64,000 bases of DNA, taken from Bradyrhizobium sp. 170. Lineage in GTDB: Bacteria > Pseudomonadota > Alphaproteobacteria > Rhizobiales > Xanthobacteraceae. The DNA lies in contig NZ_CP064703.1 of assembly GCF_023101085.1 (NCBI RefSeq), positions 2,728,001 through 2,792,000 of the forward strand, read 5' to 3'. Position numbers and translations under genes: made by a program. The number at the start of each line of letters is the position of its first letter. Position 1 is the first letter of the stretch. Shown one piece after another: positions 53,252-61,482 of this stretch. Under the pieces are notes generated by a model that searched no databases, had not been told where the DNA came from, and saw nothing but the letters and a program-made list of their open reading frames with translations.

Positions 53252-54319
53252 ATGCCCCGCGATGCAACCGAATTGGCGCATCGCCTGGCGCGGGAGGCCG
53301 AGGCGGTGTGCCGTCACTATCTCTCCAACGGGCGGCGGGTCGGAAACTATTGGCAGGTCGGCGATGTCAGGAACGCCGCTGGCCGCTCGATGTTCGTACG
53401 CCTGAGCCGCGATGCATCCGGCAAACGCGTCGCCGGCAAATGGACCGACGCCGCCACCGGCGAGCACGGCGATCTGCTCGACGTCATCCGCAAAAGCTGC
53501 GGCTTCGTCGATTTCCGCGACGTGGCTGGCGAAGCAAGACGCTTCCTCAGGCTACCACGACCTGAACCGGACTACCCGCCGCGTCATTCGGTGGTACCGA
53601 CTGGATCGCCGAAGTCGGCGACCAGGGGTTCTCCGGAATCGGCACGGCGGCTATTCGCGATGTCTCAGCCGATTGCGGGGACGCTTGCGGAAGCAAATCT
53701 CCGTGCCCGCGGCATCACGGTGCTTCGCGACTGCGCAAGCCTTCGGTTCCATCCGCGCTGCTACTACCGTCCGGATCCATACGAACCGACCGAGACCTGG
53801 CCGGCGATGATCGCGGCGGTGACCGATCTCGGCGGAAGGATTACCGGCGCGCATCGTACCTACCTCAATCCGCAAGGGTTCGATCGTTCGGCCAGCGGCA
53901 AGGCGCCAATCGACACGCCACGACGCGCGATGGGCCATCTCCTCGGTAACGCCGTTCGTTTCGGTGTCGCAGACGACGTGATGGCGGCCGGCGAGGGGAT
54001 CGAAACCATATTGTCGCTCCGTTGCGGTTTGCCTGATATGCCAATGGCGGCGGCACTTTCAGCCGCTCACCTCGCAGCCATTCTCCTTCCGGCCACACTG
54101 CGTCGCCTTTACATCGTTCGCGACGACGATCCCGCCGGAGATCATGCAATGGAAAGCCTGACCGCGCGGGCTGGCACGAACGGGATCGAGGCGATCGCCC
54201 TGTCGCCGCGCTGCGGAGATTTCAACGAGGATCTCCGAGGTTTCGGCATCGATGCGCTTCGGGCAGCGCTCCGGGCACGACTCGCCCCGGAGGACGTAGC
54301 GCGCTTCGTGGAGTTCTGA
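53252..54319 (+). CDS. Toprim-domain (primase-like) protein
   Basis: A 355-residue protein beginning MPRDATELAHRLAREAEAVC, one base after the previous stop. The first 110 residues include a zinc-finger-like or DUF7146-type start without clear cysteines beyond RHYL; residues 215-330 are the Toprim fold: EGIETILS (catalytic Glu) and IVRDDDPAG (DxD). Similar proteins on ICEs act as a primase or plasmid-maintenance enzyme. It is coupled with the helicase gene. Confidence 0.85.
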   Translation: MPRDATELAHRLAREAEAVCRHYLSNGRRVGNYWQVGDVRNAAGRSMFVRLSRDASGKRVAGKWTDAATGEHGDLLDVIRKSCGFVDFRDVAGEARRFLRLPRPEPDYPPRHSVVPTGSPKSATRGSPESARRLFAMSQPIAGTLAEANLRARGITVLRDCASLRFHPRCYYRPDPYEPTETWPAMIAAVTDLGGRITGAHRTYLNPQGFDRSASGKAPIDTPRRAMGHLLGNAVRFGVADDVMAAGEGIETILSLRCGLPDMPMAAALSAAHLAAILLPATLRRLYIVRDDDPAGDHAMESLTARAGTNGIEAIALSPRCGDFNEDLRGFGIDALRAALRARLAPEDVARFVEF

Positions 54320-54643
54320 CACGCCGCCGGTACGGGACACGAACGGGGGGTCTCCGCATTCCCTCGCGCCGGTTCGCAGGCGTTTCCCGGTGTGTCGGAG
54401 AGGACCGCTCCCCGGCCTTCTGAGAGGGCGACCCTGCGGCAAGCGGCCCGGCCATGCAATGGCGCGAGCCGGCTATTTTCCGTCGCGTCCTTACGGACGC
54501 TTTACATCGCGAAACAAAATAGCCGGCTCCCGCCATCCTCCGCTCCGCTTCAGCCGCTTCGCGGTGCAGGTCCTGTCCGCCCGCCGCCTTTCGTCACCAC
54601 GAAGGCCGCGATGGGCGCGGCCGTTCCGACAAAGGAAAACGCC
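54320..54643. other. Non-coding region with strong inverted repeat
   Basis: No gene in 324 bp. It contains a perfect 14 bp inverted repeat (GAGCCGGCTATTTT at 54466, AAAATAGCCGGCTC at 54516) with a second hairpin GCGTCC-TTAC-GGACGC inside the loop. The 3' part has CCGCCATCCTCCGCT, repeated at 56664 as CCGCCATCCTCCGCT. It may be a terminator, an RNA element or a DNA site. Confidence 0.55.
54466..54529 (+). repeat. Nested inverted repeat
   Basis: Arms 54466-54479 and 54516-54529 pair perfectly over 14 bases. The 36-base loop itself forms GCGTCC/GGACGC. It lies 150 bp after the Toprim stop and 115 bp before the DUF2493 start. Confidence 0.75.
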
Positions 54644-55585
54644 ATGACGACCGATCGCGACGAACAGACCTCGGATCCGCCGCTCACGACATCCCCAACC
54701 GATCACGTTCTCACCGAACTCCAGCTCCATGGCTATCGCCCCTTTCAGGACGAACCCGACCCCAGACCGCTGCCTGAAGCGCACACCGTCGCCGACGCCG
54801 TCGCCGACATCTTTGACGCCCTGATCGCGACGCTCAGCGAGACCCGTCTCGAACCAGATCTTGAGAACCTGCTGTGGGGAAGCGTCAATCTCTTCCACCG
54901 CGCCACGATGCGTATCGAACGCGACCTTGACGGCAATGAGTTGGCGCAGAAGCGCAGCCAGAAGGATCAGGATGGCTCGGAAATCCGCTCGGTCGAATTG
55001 GAACGCGTCATCGCCGAGGGCATGACCCTAATCGAACGCCGCAACACCATCGAGTTCTTTCGCGACCAGGCCGCCGAGCAGTTTGAACGTCACACCGGCT
55101 CAGTTTGGCGGCCACGCTCGGGATCTCTGGTGAACCATCGCACCCTGACTTCGGCCATGATCGACAGTCGCGACTTTCTCGCAGCCAAACGTCGTGTCGC
55201 CCTTGAGCCGCTGATGCCCGCGGGCACCAGGATCGCCTTTACCGGCGGGCTCGATTGCAACGATCACCGCCTGATCTGGGATACGCTCGACAAGGTCCGG
55301 GCCAAATATCCTGACATGGTCCTGCTGCATGGAGGATCGCCAAAGGGCGCCGAACGCATCGCCGCCCGCTGGGCCGATCACCGCAAGGTAACGCAGATCG
55401 CCTTCAAGCCGGACTGGACCCGCCACGCCAAGGCGGCACCCTTCAAGCGCAACGACCAGATGCTCGACGTCCTGCCGGTTGGCGTCATGGTATTCCCCGG
55501 CACCGGCATTCAGGACAATCTCGCCGACAAAGCGCGCAAGCTCGGTATTCCCGTCTGGAAGTTCGGCGGCGACAACGGCGCGTAA
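54644..55585 (+). CDS. DUF2493 (SLOG-fold) protein
   Basis: A 313-residue protein. The C-terminal 120 residues form the DUF2493 domain (RIAFTGGLDCNDHRLIWDTL, then DMVLLHGGSPKGAERIAARW), a Rossmann-like SLOG-superfamily fold that may bind nucleotides or free ligands. The N-terminal half is helical and acidic. The family is common on alphaproteobacterial ICEs with unknown role. The open frame extends upstream to 54392, but the homology and start fit ATG 54644 (AAAGGAAAACGCC upstream). Confidence 0.8.
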   Translation: MTTDRDEQTSDPPLTTSPTDHVLTELQLHGYRPFQDEPDPRPLPEAHTVADAVADIFDALIATLSETRLEPDLENLLWGSVNLFHRATMRIERDLDGNELAQKRSQKDQDGSEIRSVELERVIAEGMTLIERRNTIEFFRDQAAEQFERHTGSVWRPRSGSLVNHRTLTSAMIDSRDFLAAKRRVALEPLMPAGTRIAFTGGLDCNDHRLIWDTLDKVRAKYPDMVLLHGGSPKGAERIAARWADHRKVTQIAFKPDWTRHAKAAPFKRNDQMLDVLPVGVMVFPGTGIQDNLADKARKLGIPVWKFGGDNGA

Positions 55586-55750
55586 GCGCCGCTACTGCCG
55601 GACAAAAGGCACATTTCAGTATTGACCAGACGGAGGTACCGCCAACGAATTTCCTCTCCCGTCACCTCATGTCTTCGGCTATGCTAAATGGTGCGCCGTG
55701 GTGGTGGTGGAGGCGTAACCCTTGCAACACGTGTCACGGGAGCCACCACC

Positions 55751-56224
55751 ATGATCACCACTGGCATTCTTCTCAATATCGCCGGGCTCGGCGTCGGCTG
55801 TTGGGCGCTATTCACGCTCGCAGTCTATGCATTGCCGTTCTTCGTCGGCATGACCGCCGGCATGTATACGTATCGAACTGGAATAGGTCCCATCGGCGCC
55901 ATCGCTGTTGGTTTTGTCGCGGGTGCCTTCGGACTTTTGGCCGGTCGGTATCTCTTCTCTGTCACACGCTCTCCCACCATCCGTCTTGTCATAGCCCTTT
56001 TGTTCGCGGCTCCCGCTGTATGGGCCGGCTATGAGGTGACGCTCAGCCTCGCTCATATCGGCATTTCCTCGGAATGGTGGCGGGAAGTGTTTGCCTTGGT
56101 CGGCGCGGTCGGCATCGGATGCACCGCTTGGGCCCGCGTGGCGATATTGACGACACCTGTTCTCAGCGAGAGCGTTGGTGCTGGTCGGCTCCATCACCCT
56201 TGGGACCATGCTTGGGATCGGTGA
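55751..56224 (+). CDS. Membrane protein of unknown function
   Basis: A 157-residue protein with four hydrophobic segments (ILLNIAGLGVGCWALFTLAV, then IGAIAVGFVAGAFGLLAGRY, then VIALLFAAPAVWAGY and VFALVGAVGIGCTAW). ATG 55751 is chosen; the longer frame starts with a low-complexity Gly stretch. It may be a small ICE inner membrane protein. No family is recognised. Confidence 0.6.
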   Translation: MITTGILLNIAGLGVGCWALFTLAVYALPFFVGMTAGMYTYRTGIGPIGAIAVGFVAGAFGLLAGRYLFSVTRSPTIRLVIALLFAAPAVWAGYEVTLSLAHIGISSEWWREVFALVGAVGIGCTAWARVAILTTPVLSESVGAGRLHHPWDHAWDR

Positions 56225-56779
56225 CCCCAGACGGGTGATCGTCCGGCTCCGTCTTCTCTCGGCTCGCTATGGAACGGGAGGCTGTCGTTCTTCGTGACCG
56301 AAAGATAGCGGCCCTCGCGGGAGCGCTTCGAACGGGCGGTGACGATCCCGTCGGTCGACGATAATCCTGAAGGCTCGGCGCGTTGTCGTTGGTCCGGTTT
56401 GTCTCGTCGACGCTTGGCCGCCTTTCTGTACGCCAGGTTTTCTCTTCCTTCCCGGATGCGCCGGGGTCTCTTGTTCGGACCGATTGATAGCTGGCACGTC
56501 TCCTCGAATGCTGTTCAGAGCACGCGAGCACCTTGCCTCTCATTGGCTTGATCTAGCCGAAGGCCGGCTGCGCCTCGATCGCCTGAACGGCAATGGCGGA
56601 CGGATCGACTTTCTTCCCCTGGGCTTCGCCCATTCCTCGCGCGGGCCAAGAAAGTCTCACCGCCGCCATCCTCCGCTGCGCTGCGGCCCAAGCGGGTGCG
56701 GCGTCGATCGCCTTCGGCTTTCAGATCGCCATCGAGGCCGCGGTGGTCGCGGGCTCGAAACAAGCTAAGGAGAAGTGAC
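56225..56779. other. Gap without a clear gene
   Basis: Short frames on both strands resemble no family. CCGCCATCCTCCGCT near 56664 repeats the sequence found at 54534. The DUF736 start has AAGGAG about 9 bases upstream. Confidence 0.4.
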
Positions 56780-57103
56780 ATGGCTAACATCGGTTCCTTC
56801 AAGAAGTCCGGCCAGGAATTCCAGGGCGAGATCGTCACCCTGAGCCTCCAGACCAAGGGCGTCCGCATCGTGCCCGAGACAGACCGGACCAGCGACAACG
56901 CGCCGAGCCACCGGGTCTATGTCGGCCGCGCCGAGATCGGGGCCGCCTGGCCGAAGCGCTCCAGCGAGGGCCGCGATTATCTGTCGGTGAAGCTCGACGA
57001 TCCGAGCTTTAACGCTCCGATCTACGCCAACCTCTTCGACGACGAAGACGCCGAGACCTCCACCCTGATCTGGTCCCGCAGCCGCAAGCCCAACGTGGAC
57101 TGA
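56780..57103 (+). CDS. DUF736 family protein
   Basis: A 107-residue protein: MANIGSFKKSGQEFQGEIVT, then RVYVGRAEIGAAWPKRSSEG and a final DDPSFNAPIYANLFDDE. This matches DUF736, a small beta-rich family encoded by many alphaproteobacterial ICEs and plasmids; its function is unknown. It is single-gene, with a strong terminator directly behind. Confidence 0.88.
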   Translation: MANIGSFKKSGQEFQGEIVTLSLQTKGVRIVPETDRTSDNAPSHRVYVGRAEIGAAWPKRSSEGRDYLSVKLDDPSFNAPIYANLFDDEDAETSTLIWSRSRKPNVD

Positions 57104-57116
57104 GCCGAACCAGACC

Positions 57117-57149
57117 CAACACCCCGCTCGTCGAGCGGGGTGTTGCATT
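57117..57149 (+). terminator. Rho-independent terminator after DUF736
   Basis: CAACACCCCGCTCG and CGAGCGGGGTGTTG pair over 14 bases around one T (57117-57145), followed by CATTTT. It is strong and may also serve the convergent XRE gene. Confidence 0.85.
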
Positions 57150-57256
57150 TTCGGCAAGGATCGGCCAACGCGGCTGACGCGGGACTGCGTCCGGCCTGGC
57201 CTTTAGGCCCGGCTCGCGAAAAAGCGTTGCACCAGCATCCGATCCAAATTTCGATT

Positions 57257-57511
57257 TCAACGCTTGGGCGGCGTCCGCTTCTTTCGTTCGCCTGATTCGG
57301 CAGGGGGACGCCTGAGAAGATCTGCTGCTTCGACCCCAAGAGCCCGTCCGAGCCTGTCCACCACGTCGATGCCGGCGGCGTAAAGGTTTCGTTCAAGCGA
57401 GCTGATGTAGGTACGGTCGATTTTGGCACGGTGCGCCAACTCCTCCTGCGAAAAGCCGCGTGCCCGTCGAAGCTTCCTCAGATTGAGCGCGAGTACCTCT
57501 CGTATCTCCAT
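57257..57511 (-). CDS. XRE-family regulator (QseC-like position)
   Basis: An 84-residue HTH protein: REVLALNLRKLRRARGFSQE, then IDRTYISSLERN with the Cro/CI-type recognition helix, then LGVEAADLLRRPP. It is divergent from a small conserved ICE gene at 57728. In the ICEMlSym R7A system, a QseC repressor is divergent from the antiactivator gene qseM and binds sites between them. Two GAGTATT sites lie 20-50 bp before this start. The QseC role is inference from layout. Confidence 0.8.
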   Translation of the reverse strand: MEIREVLALNLRKLRRARGFSQEELAHRAKIDRTYISSLERNLYAAGIDVVDRLGRALGVEAADLLRRPPAESGERKKRTPPKR

Positions 57512-57531
57512 GCCTGAGAGGGCAGCGCCTT

Positions 57532-57560
57532 GAAGAGTATTTCACCACGGAGTATTCTCT
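57532..57560. promoter_or_regulatory. Two operator-like sites for the XRE regulator
   Basis: GAAGAGTATTTC (57532-57543) and GGAGTATTCTCT (57549-57560) share GAGTATT and are spaced 17 bp apart on the same helical face range. GAGTATTCTC is a near palindrome. They lie just upstream of the XRE start. Confidence 0.5.
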
Positions 57561-57727
57561 ACAATCGCGCGTGATATCCGACGGGTGGGAACGTTCCGTA
57601 CAAACGGTTGGTTAATCTTTTGGGGCCAACAAAGCCTCTAAGCGGCCGGGCTTCCCAGTACAAAGATCGCCTGAGGGCAGCTAAGATGCCCCGAGGTCGA
57701 AGCTTCTAGAAAATAGTAGGAGTTTCA

Positions 57728-58015
57728 ATGCCGTCGCCACCGCTCGATCCCAATGTTGCAGATACGGCTCCCGATGATCCCGTCCTGACAGTGTATGACG
57801 AGGAACACGTCGTCACCTATTTGCGCCTGCTCGACGCCGAGGCCGATAACGCGGATTGGCGCGAAGCGGCGCGCCTCATCCTCCACATTGATGCCGTCCG
57901 GGAGCCGGAACGTGCACGCCGTGCGTTCGACACCCATCTTGCTCGCGCGAAATGGATGGCGGACCAGGGCTATCGTCATCTGCTGCATGGAGGCCGGCGA
58001 GAAGATGGAAAGTGA
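57728..58015 (+). CDS. Small conserved ICE protein (possible QseM-type antiactivator)
   Basis: A 95-residue protein: PVLTVYDEEHVVTYLRLLDA, then EADNADWREAARLILHIDA and RRAFDTHLARAKWMADQGYR. It is highly conserved in alphaproteobacterial ICEs. Position (divergent from an XRE repressor, just before the DUF6499/DUF2285 pair) matches that of the antiactivator QseM, which blocks the excision activator FseA and TraR in ICEMlSym R7A. Equivalence is inference; the sequence of QseM was not available to compare. TAGGAG lies about 7 bases before the start. Confidence 0.6.
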   Translation: MPSPPLDPNVADTAPDDPVLTVYDEEHVVTYLRLLDAEADNADWREAARLILHIDAVREPERARRAFDTHLARAKWMADQGYRHLLHGGRREDGK

Positions 58016-58163
58016 ATTCCATTTGACAGAAAGATGACTTCTTGTTTGTCCCTTGATTGCAAAGCTGAATGACGCAATAGCGACAGCGTATCGTGCAACC
58101 ATAAAGGGTCCCCATTCTCGTGCTGCAATTCCCTGTCCTTTTAAGCATGGGGAAAGTAACACG

Positions 58164-58361
58164 ATGTCGGAATTCGATTGGAGATCGCCGGAGGCTTATG
58201 CAAGCCTGCAGAGTGCCGAAGCAACTGACTTCGCCTGGGAGTGTCTTCGTCGCAATCTCGACTATCGTGAAGATTACCGCTCGCTGCAGCGTGGCGGGTC
58301 GCCGGCTGCGCTGAGCGAGGAAAAATTCCGAGAGCGATGGGGGCTTTCTTTTCGCAGCTGA
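58164..58361 (+). CDS. DUF6499 protein, first half of an FseA-like activator
   Basis: A 65-residue protein: SEFDWRSPEAYASLQSAEAT, then DFAWECLRRNLDYREDYRSL, a DUF6499-type (transcriptional regulator) N-terminal domain. The stop TGA (58359-58361) is immediately followed in the +1 frame by the DUF2285 region. In ICEMlSym R7A the equivalent two genes (msi172, msi171) are joined by programmed +1 frameshifting into the activator FseA. Slip-prone CTT-T and TTT-C triplets lie within the last six codons. Confidence 0.75.
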   Translation: MSEFDWRSPEAYASLQSAEATDFAWECLRRNLDYREDYRSLQRGGSPAALSEEKFRERWGLSFRS

Positions 58362-58938
58362 CCCCCGCCAACCCTTCGATACGCAGGCCATCTTCTGGGC
58401 GCCCGAGGTTCTGCCGACCGTGCTGCCGGCGGGAGTTCGTTCGTCGATTGATGCTTGTCGGTACGAGTTTGACCTGACCAAACTGACCGGCGCCGAGCTT
58501 CGGCGTGCGTCAGATGGATGGCATGCCGTCGTCCGGTTGGGTGGAACGACGCATCGGCTGTGGCTGAGGGAGCCCCCAACTGAGGCCACATTGCTGATCC
58601 TCGAACTACCGCTCGACGCCGAGTTCGACGTTCGCTCGCGCGCCGCGCATCGACTGTGGTCGGCTCTTGGCGGACGGCGGCCGGGACCGCCACTTCCTGC
58701 GCTGTCTGCGCAAAGACGCCAGCGGATAACGCTTGCCATCCGCGCCCTCGATGGCCGAGCCGAAGGAAACAGCTATCGCGCCATTGCAGAAGCCTTGTTT
58801 GGCAAAAGCCGCATTCCGCATCATGCCTGGAAAACCCATGACCTGCGTAACCGCACGATCCGCCTGGTCCAGAGCGGGCTGGCGCTGATGCGCGGCAGCT
58901 ATCGGGCATTGCTTCAGCGGTCGCGCCGCAAGCAATAG
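58360..58938 (+). CDS. DUF2285 protein, second half of an FseA-like activator
   Basis: A DUF2285 domain of about 190 residues: DPRQPFDTQAIFWAPEVLP starts one base after the DUF6499 frame shifts, well before the first usable start (GTG 58420). The core has RLWLREPPTEATLLILELPL, then LAIRALDGRAEGNSYRAIAE and HAWKTHDLRNRTIRLVQSG, a C-terminal HTH-like DNA-binding part. No good ribosome binding site precedes GTG 58420. The family-like sequence upstream of that GTG suggests production by frameshift. In the model system the fused FseA switches on the excisionase gene. Confidence 0.75.
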   Translation, partial: DPRQPFDTQAIFWAPEVLPTVLPAGVRSSIDACRYEFDLTKLTGAELRRASDGWHAVVRLGGTTHRLWLREPPTEATLLILELPLDAEFDVRSRAAHRLWSALGGRRPGPPLPALSAQRRQRITLAIRALDGRAEGNSYRAIAEALFGKSRIPHHAWKTHDLRNRTIRLVQSGLALMRGSYRALLQRSRRKQ

Positions 58939-59071
58939 CCGATAATTCAAGGGGGGCCGAAAACGGACCTCCCGATCATCGGCATCCCCCTTCGCGCCCT
59001 CACTCCGCCACCCTGACCTTCGACGCGCCGCCAACCTCGCCGGCGCTTCAGAAGATCATGGAGCCTTTCAA

Positions 59072-59353
59072 ATGCCCGATCCGAACGCCGGCTTGCCGCC
59101 GCGCTATCTGCGCACGCCCGAAGCTGCGCGGTTCCTCTCGCTTTCCGGTCGCACGCTTGAAAAGCACCGAACCTACGGCACCGGCCCGGCCTACCGAAAA
59201 CTTGGTGGGCGCGTGGTCTATGCGCTGGAGGACCTGAGGGCCTGGGCAGATCGGGGCGCCAAAACCTCCACCTCTGATCCAGGCGCCGGCACGGTGCTAC
59301 CCGCCAGGCGGCATGCGAGCCCCATTCCCTATGCGGGCAAGGCGCGATGCTGA
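59072..59353 (+). CDS. HTH_17/AlpA-type protein, excisionase-like (RdfS-like)
   Basis: A 93-residue winged-helix MerR-like DNA-binding protein: LRTPEAARFLSLSGRTLEKH, then RTYGTGPAYRKLGGRVVYAL. This is the HTH_17 pattern of recombination directionality factors. It lies between the FseA-like pair and the RepA-type gene, the place of rdfS in ICEMlSym R7A. It may promote excision of the ICE; which integrase it would serve is unclear. It overlaps the next gene. Confidence 0.7.
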   Translation: MPDPNAGLPPRYLRTPEAARFLSLSGRTLEKHRTYGTGPAYRKLGGRVVYALEDLRAWADRGAKTSTSDPGAGTVLPARRHASPIPYAGKARC

Positions 59354-60258
59354 TGGCCAGGGAACATGATCGGCCGGCCTGGCGCCGAGGTATCTTAGAG
59401 CGCGAACAGCTCGACCTGTTCCGAGCGCTTCCGGGCGACCTCGCGGCACGCGATGCGCAGGACCTGATGGCATATCCGTTCTTCTCCCTGGCCAAGTCCA
59501 GGCGCGTCGTTCCGATCGACTTCCGCGCTGGCAAGATCGCCATTCGCGTCGAGGCCGTGCCGGAACACGGCATGGCGACGATCTGGGACGCGGATGTGCT
59601 GATCTGGGCCGCTTCGCAGATTGTTGAAGCGCGAGACAGCGGGCTGAAGACCTCCCGCCTGATGGCGACAACGCCCTACGAAATCCTTACCTTCGTCGGC
59701 CGCGGTACCAGCGCCCGCGACTACGACCGTCTCAAGGCGGCGCTCGACCGGCTGCAATCGACCAGCGTGATGACGTCGATCCGTCAACCGACGGAGCGCC
59801 GGCGGCACCGGTTCTCCTGGATTAACGAGTGGAAGGAGACCGCGGATGTGCACGGCCGCCCGCGTGGACTGGAGTTGATCCTGCCGGACTGGTTCTACGG
59901 CGGTGTATTGGACGACGCGCTCGTGCTCACGATCGACCGGGCCTATTTCGACCTGACAGGTGGACTTGAGCGCTGGCTTTATCGGGTCGTCCGTAAGCAC
60001 GGCGGCCATCAGCAAGGCGGCTGGAGTTTCGATCTTGTTCATCTCCACGCCAAGTCCGGCAGCCTCTCGCCGCTCAAACATTTTGCCTACGACCTGCGCG
60101 AAATAGTCCGTCGCCAGGCAATGCCTGGCTACCGTCTTTTCATCCGACCGGGACCTCGAGGCGCTGAACGTCTCGTCTTTGCGCCGACTCCCGTCGATCC
60201 GTTTGTAGAACGTCTGCGCAAGCGGGCTCTGACCACCTGCCGGGGGGAAAACCTGTGA
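59347..60258 (+). CDS. Replication initiator protein A (RepA-type)
   Basis: A 303-residue protein: FFSLAKSRRVVPIDFRAGKI, then TPYEILTFVGRGTSARDYDR, then LELILPDWFYGGVLDDALVL and YDLREIVRRQAMPGYRLFIR. It belongs to the RPA family (replication initiator protein A) found on alphaproteobacterial plasmids and ICEs. The start codon overlaps the stop of the HTH gene (ATG 59347 or 59353). It is followed by three iterons. Suggests the excised circle can replicate, which is inference. Confidence 0.85.
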   Translation: MLMAREHDRPAWRRGILEREQLDLFRALPGDLAARDAQDLMAYPFFSLAKSRRVVPIDFRAGKIAIRVEAVPEHGMATIWDADVLIWAASQIVEARDSGLKTSRLMATTPYEILTFVGRGTSARDYDRLKAALDRLQSTSVMTSIRQPTERRRHRFSWINEWKETADVHGRPRGLELILPDWFYGGVLDDALVLTIDRAYFDLTGGLERWLYRVVRKHGGHQQGGWSFDLVHLHAKSGSLSPLKHFAYDLREIVRRQAMPGYRLFIRPGPRGAERLVFAPTPVDPFVERLRKRALTTCRGENL

Positions 60259-60265
60259 ATCAGCT

Positions 60266-60328
60266 CGTGCTATCGGGGACCGGGATTCACGTGCCATCGA
60301 GGACCCGATCTTCGTGCTATCGAGGACC
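60266..60328 (+). repeat. Three iteron-like repeats
   Basis: CGTGCTATCGGGGACC (60266), CGTGCCATCGAGGACC (60290) and CGTGCTATCGAGGACC (60313) with 23-24 bp periods, directly behind the initiator gene. They are candidate RepA binding sites and so a possible origin. A GGAATCC-TTC-GGATTCC hairpin lies 60 bp further. Confidence 0.75.
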
Positions 60329-60508
60329 AAAATCGGATGAAACGTCTTGGTGCTCAGTAGCTTGTCGCGGCCGTAACTTTACTAACCTGGAATCCTTCGG
60401 ATTCCTTCTAACGGGGACGGTCGTTTTCCAGCCTGTTGGTAAGCGGGCGCTGCGCCGTCTGCTTGGGCGGACCAAGGCGTTTGACCTCCGAGCAGACGGA
60501 GCAGCCGC

Positions 60509-60976
60509 ATGAGCAATCTCACGCAGGTTGAGCTGCTATGGCTTGAAAGTCGCATCGAGAACCGAATTCGCTTCGGTCGCGTCGCCGAGGAGCGAATTCT
60601 CGATCGCCGCAGGCGGGTCCTGTCGTTCGCGCCCGGCAGCATCTTCGCGTTTGTGCGCTGGATGTCGAACGATTTTGGAACAGTCGTTTCACGCATCGAC
60701 ATCTTGCGGGCGGTCGCAACTGGCCAGCGCTGCTCGACTGTCCCCTATGTCAGGCCGGGCGGCGAAAGCCTGTTGCGCCTGTCAGGCTGGCCAAAGGTAG
60801 AGCGCGTGCTGCAGCTGATCGATGCCGTCGAAGCGATTGGCATCGACCCTGCCGACGCCGCCCCCGACTATTGGCACCATGCGCATAACCGGTTGTCGGT
60901 CAACGAAATGCCTCGGACATACACCCGGTCCCGGCACCAGGCCTGGCTCCATCGGCGGAGGGTGATGATGTCATGA
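60509..60976 (+). CDS. DUF2840 family protein
   Basis: A 155-residue protein: SNLTQVELLWLESRIENRIR, then GSIFAFVRWMSNDFGTVVSR, the typical DUF2840 core, ending RTYTRSRHQAWLHRRRVMMS. Found upstream of traF in ICEs of this type; the function is unknown. Its stop overlaps the TraF start by ATGA. Confidence 0.85.
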   Translation: MSNLTQVELLWLESRIENRIRFGRVAEERILDRRRRVLSFAPGSIFAFVRWMSNDFGTVVSRIDILRAVATGQRCSTVPYVRPGGESLLRLSGWPKVERVLQLIDAVEAIGIDPADAAPDYWHHAHNRLSVNEMPRTYTRSRHQAWLHRRRVMMS

Positions 60977-61482
60977 GCGCTCGGCGTGCGACAGTTTTCA
61001 CGACATCTGTAGCAACCGTTCTTCTCCTTTGGACGATCGGCAGAGCGCCACCACGCTACATATGGAATGCATCGAACAGCGTTCCAATTGGCCTTTACCG
61101 CCTTCAGCCGATGACCACGTTGGTCGTTACCGAACTTGTCGCGATTCAGCCACCTGATCTCCTTGCTGCATTCCTTGATCTCAATGGTTATCTGCCGATC
61201 GGTGTCCCCATGCTGAAGCGCGTGCTGGCACTCCCCGGACAGAAGGTTTGCCGAAACCGCCTGACGATCGCCGTCGACGGCGTCGAGGTCGGCCAGGCGC
61301 AGGAACGCGACGGGAGAGGCCGTCCGCTTCCGGCTTGGAACGGATGCCGCGTCATTGCTGATGGCGACATCTTTGTCATGAACTGGCAGTCAACCGACTC
61401 GCTGGACAGCCGCTACTTCGGGCCACTTCCTGCCTCCGCAGTGATCGGCAGAGCGGTACCCGTGTGGACTAACGAGGAGTGA
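60973..61482 (+). CDS. traF: TraF-type S26 signal peptidase
   Basis: A 169-residue S26 peptidase with an N-terminal membrane helix. The catalytic Ser is in WNASNSVPIGLYRL and the general-base Lys in PMLKRVLALPGQ; GDIFVMNW and SLDSRYFG are further family motifs. TraF processes conjugative pilin, and related proteins circularise it. It overlaps the DUF2840 gene and lies next to the relaxase region. Confidence 0.88.
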   Translation: MSARRATVFTTSVATVLLLWTIGRAPPRYIWNASNSVPIGLYRLQPMTTLVVTELVAIQPPDLLAAFLDLNGYLPIGVPMLKRVLALPGQKVCRNRLTIAVDGVEVGQAQERDGRGRPLPAWNGCRVIADGDIFVMNWQSTDSLDSRYFGPLPASAVIGRAVPVWTNEE

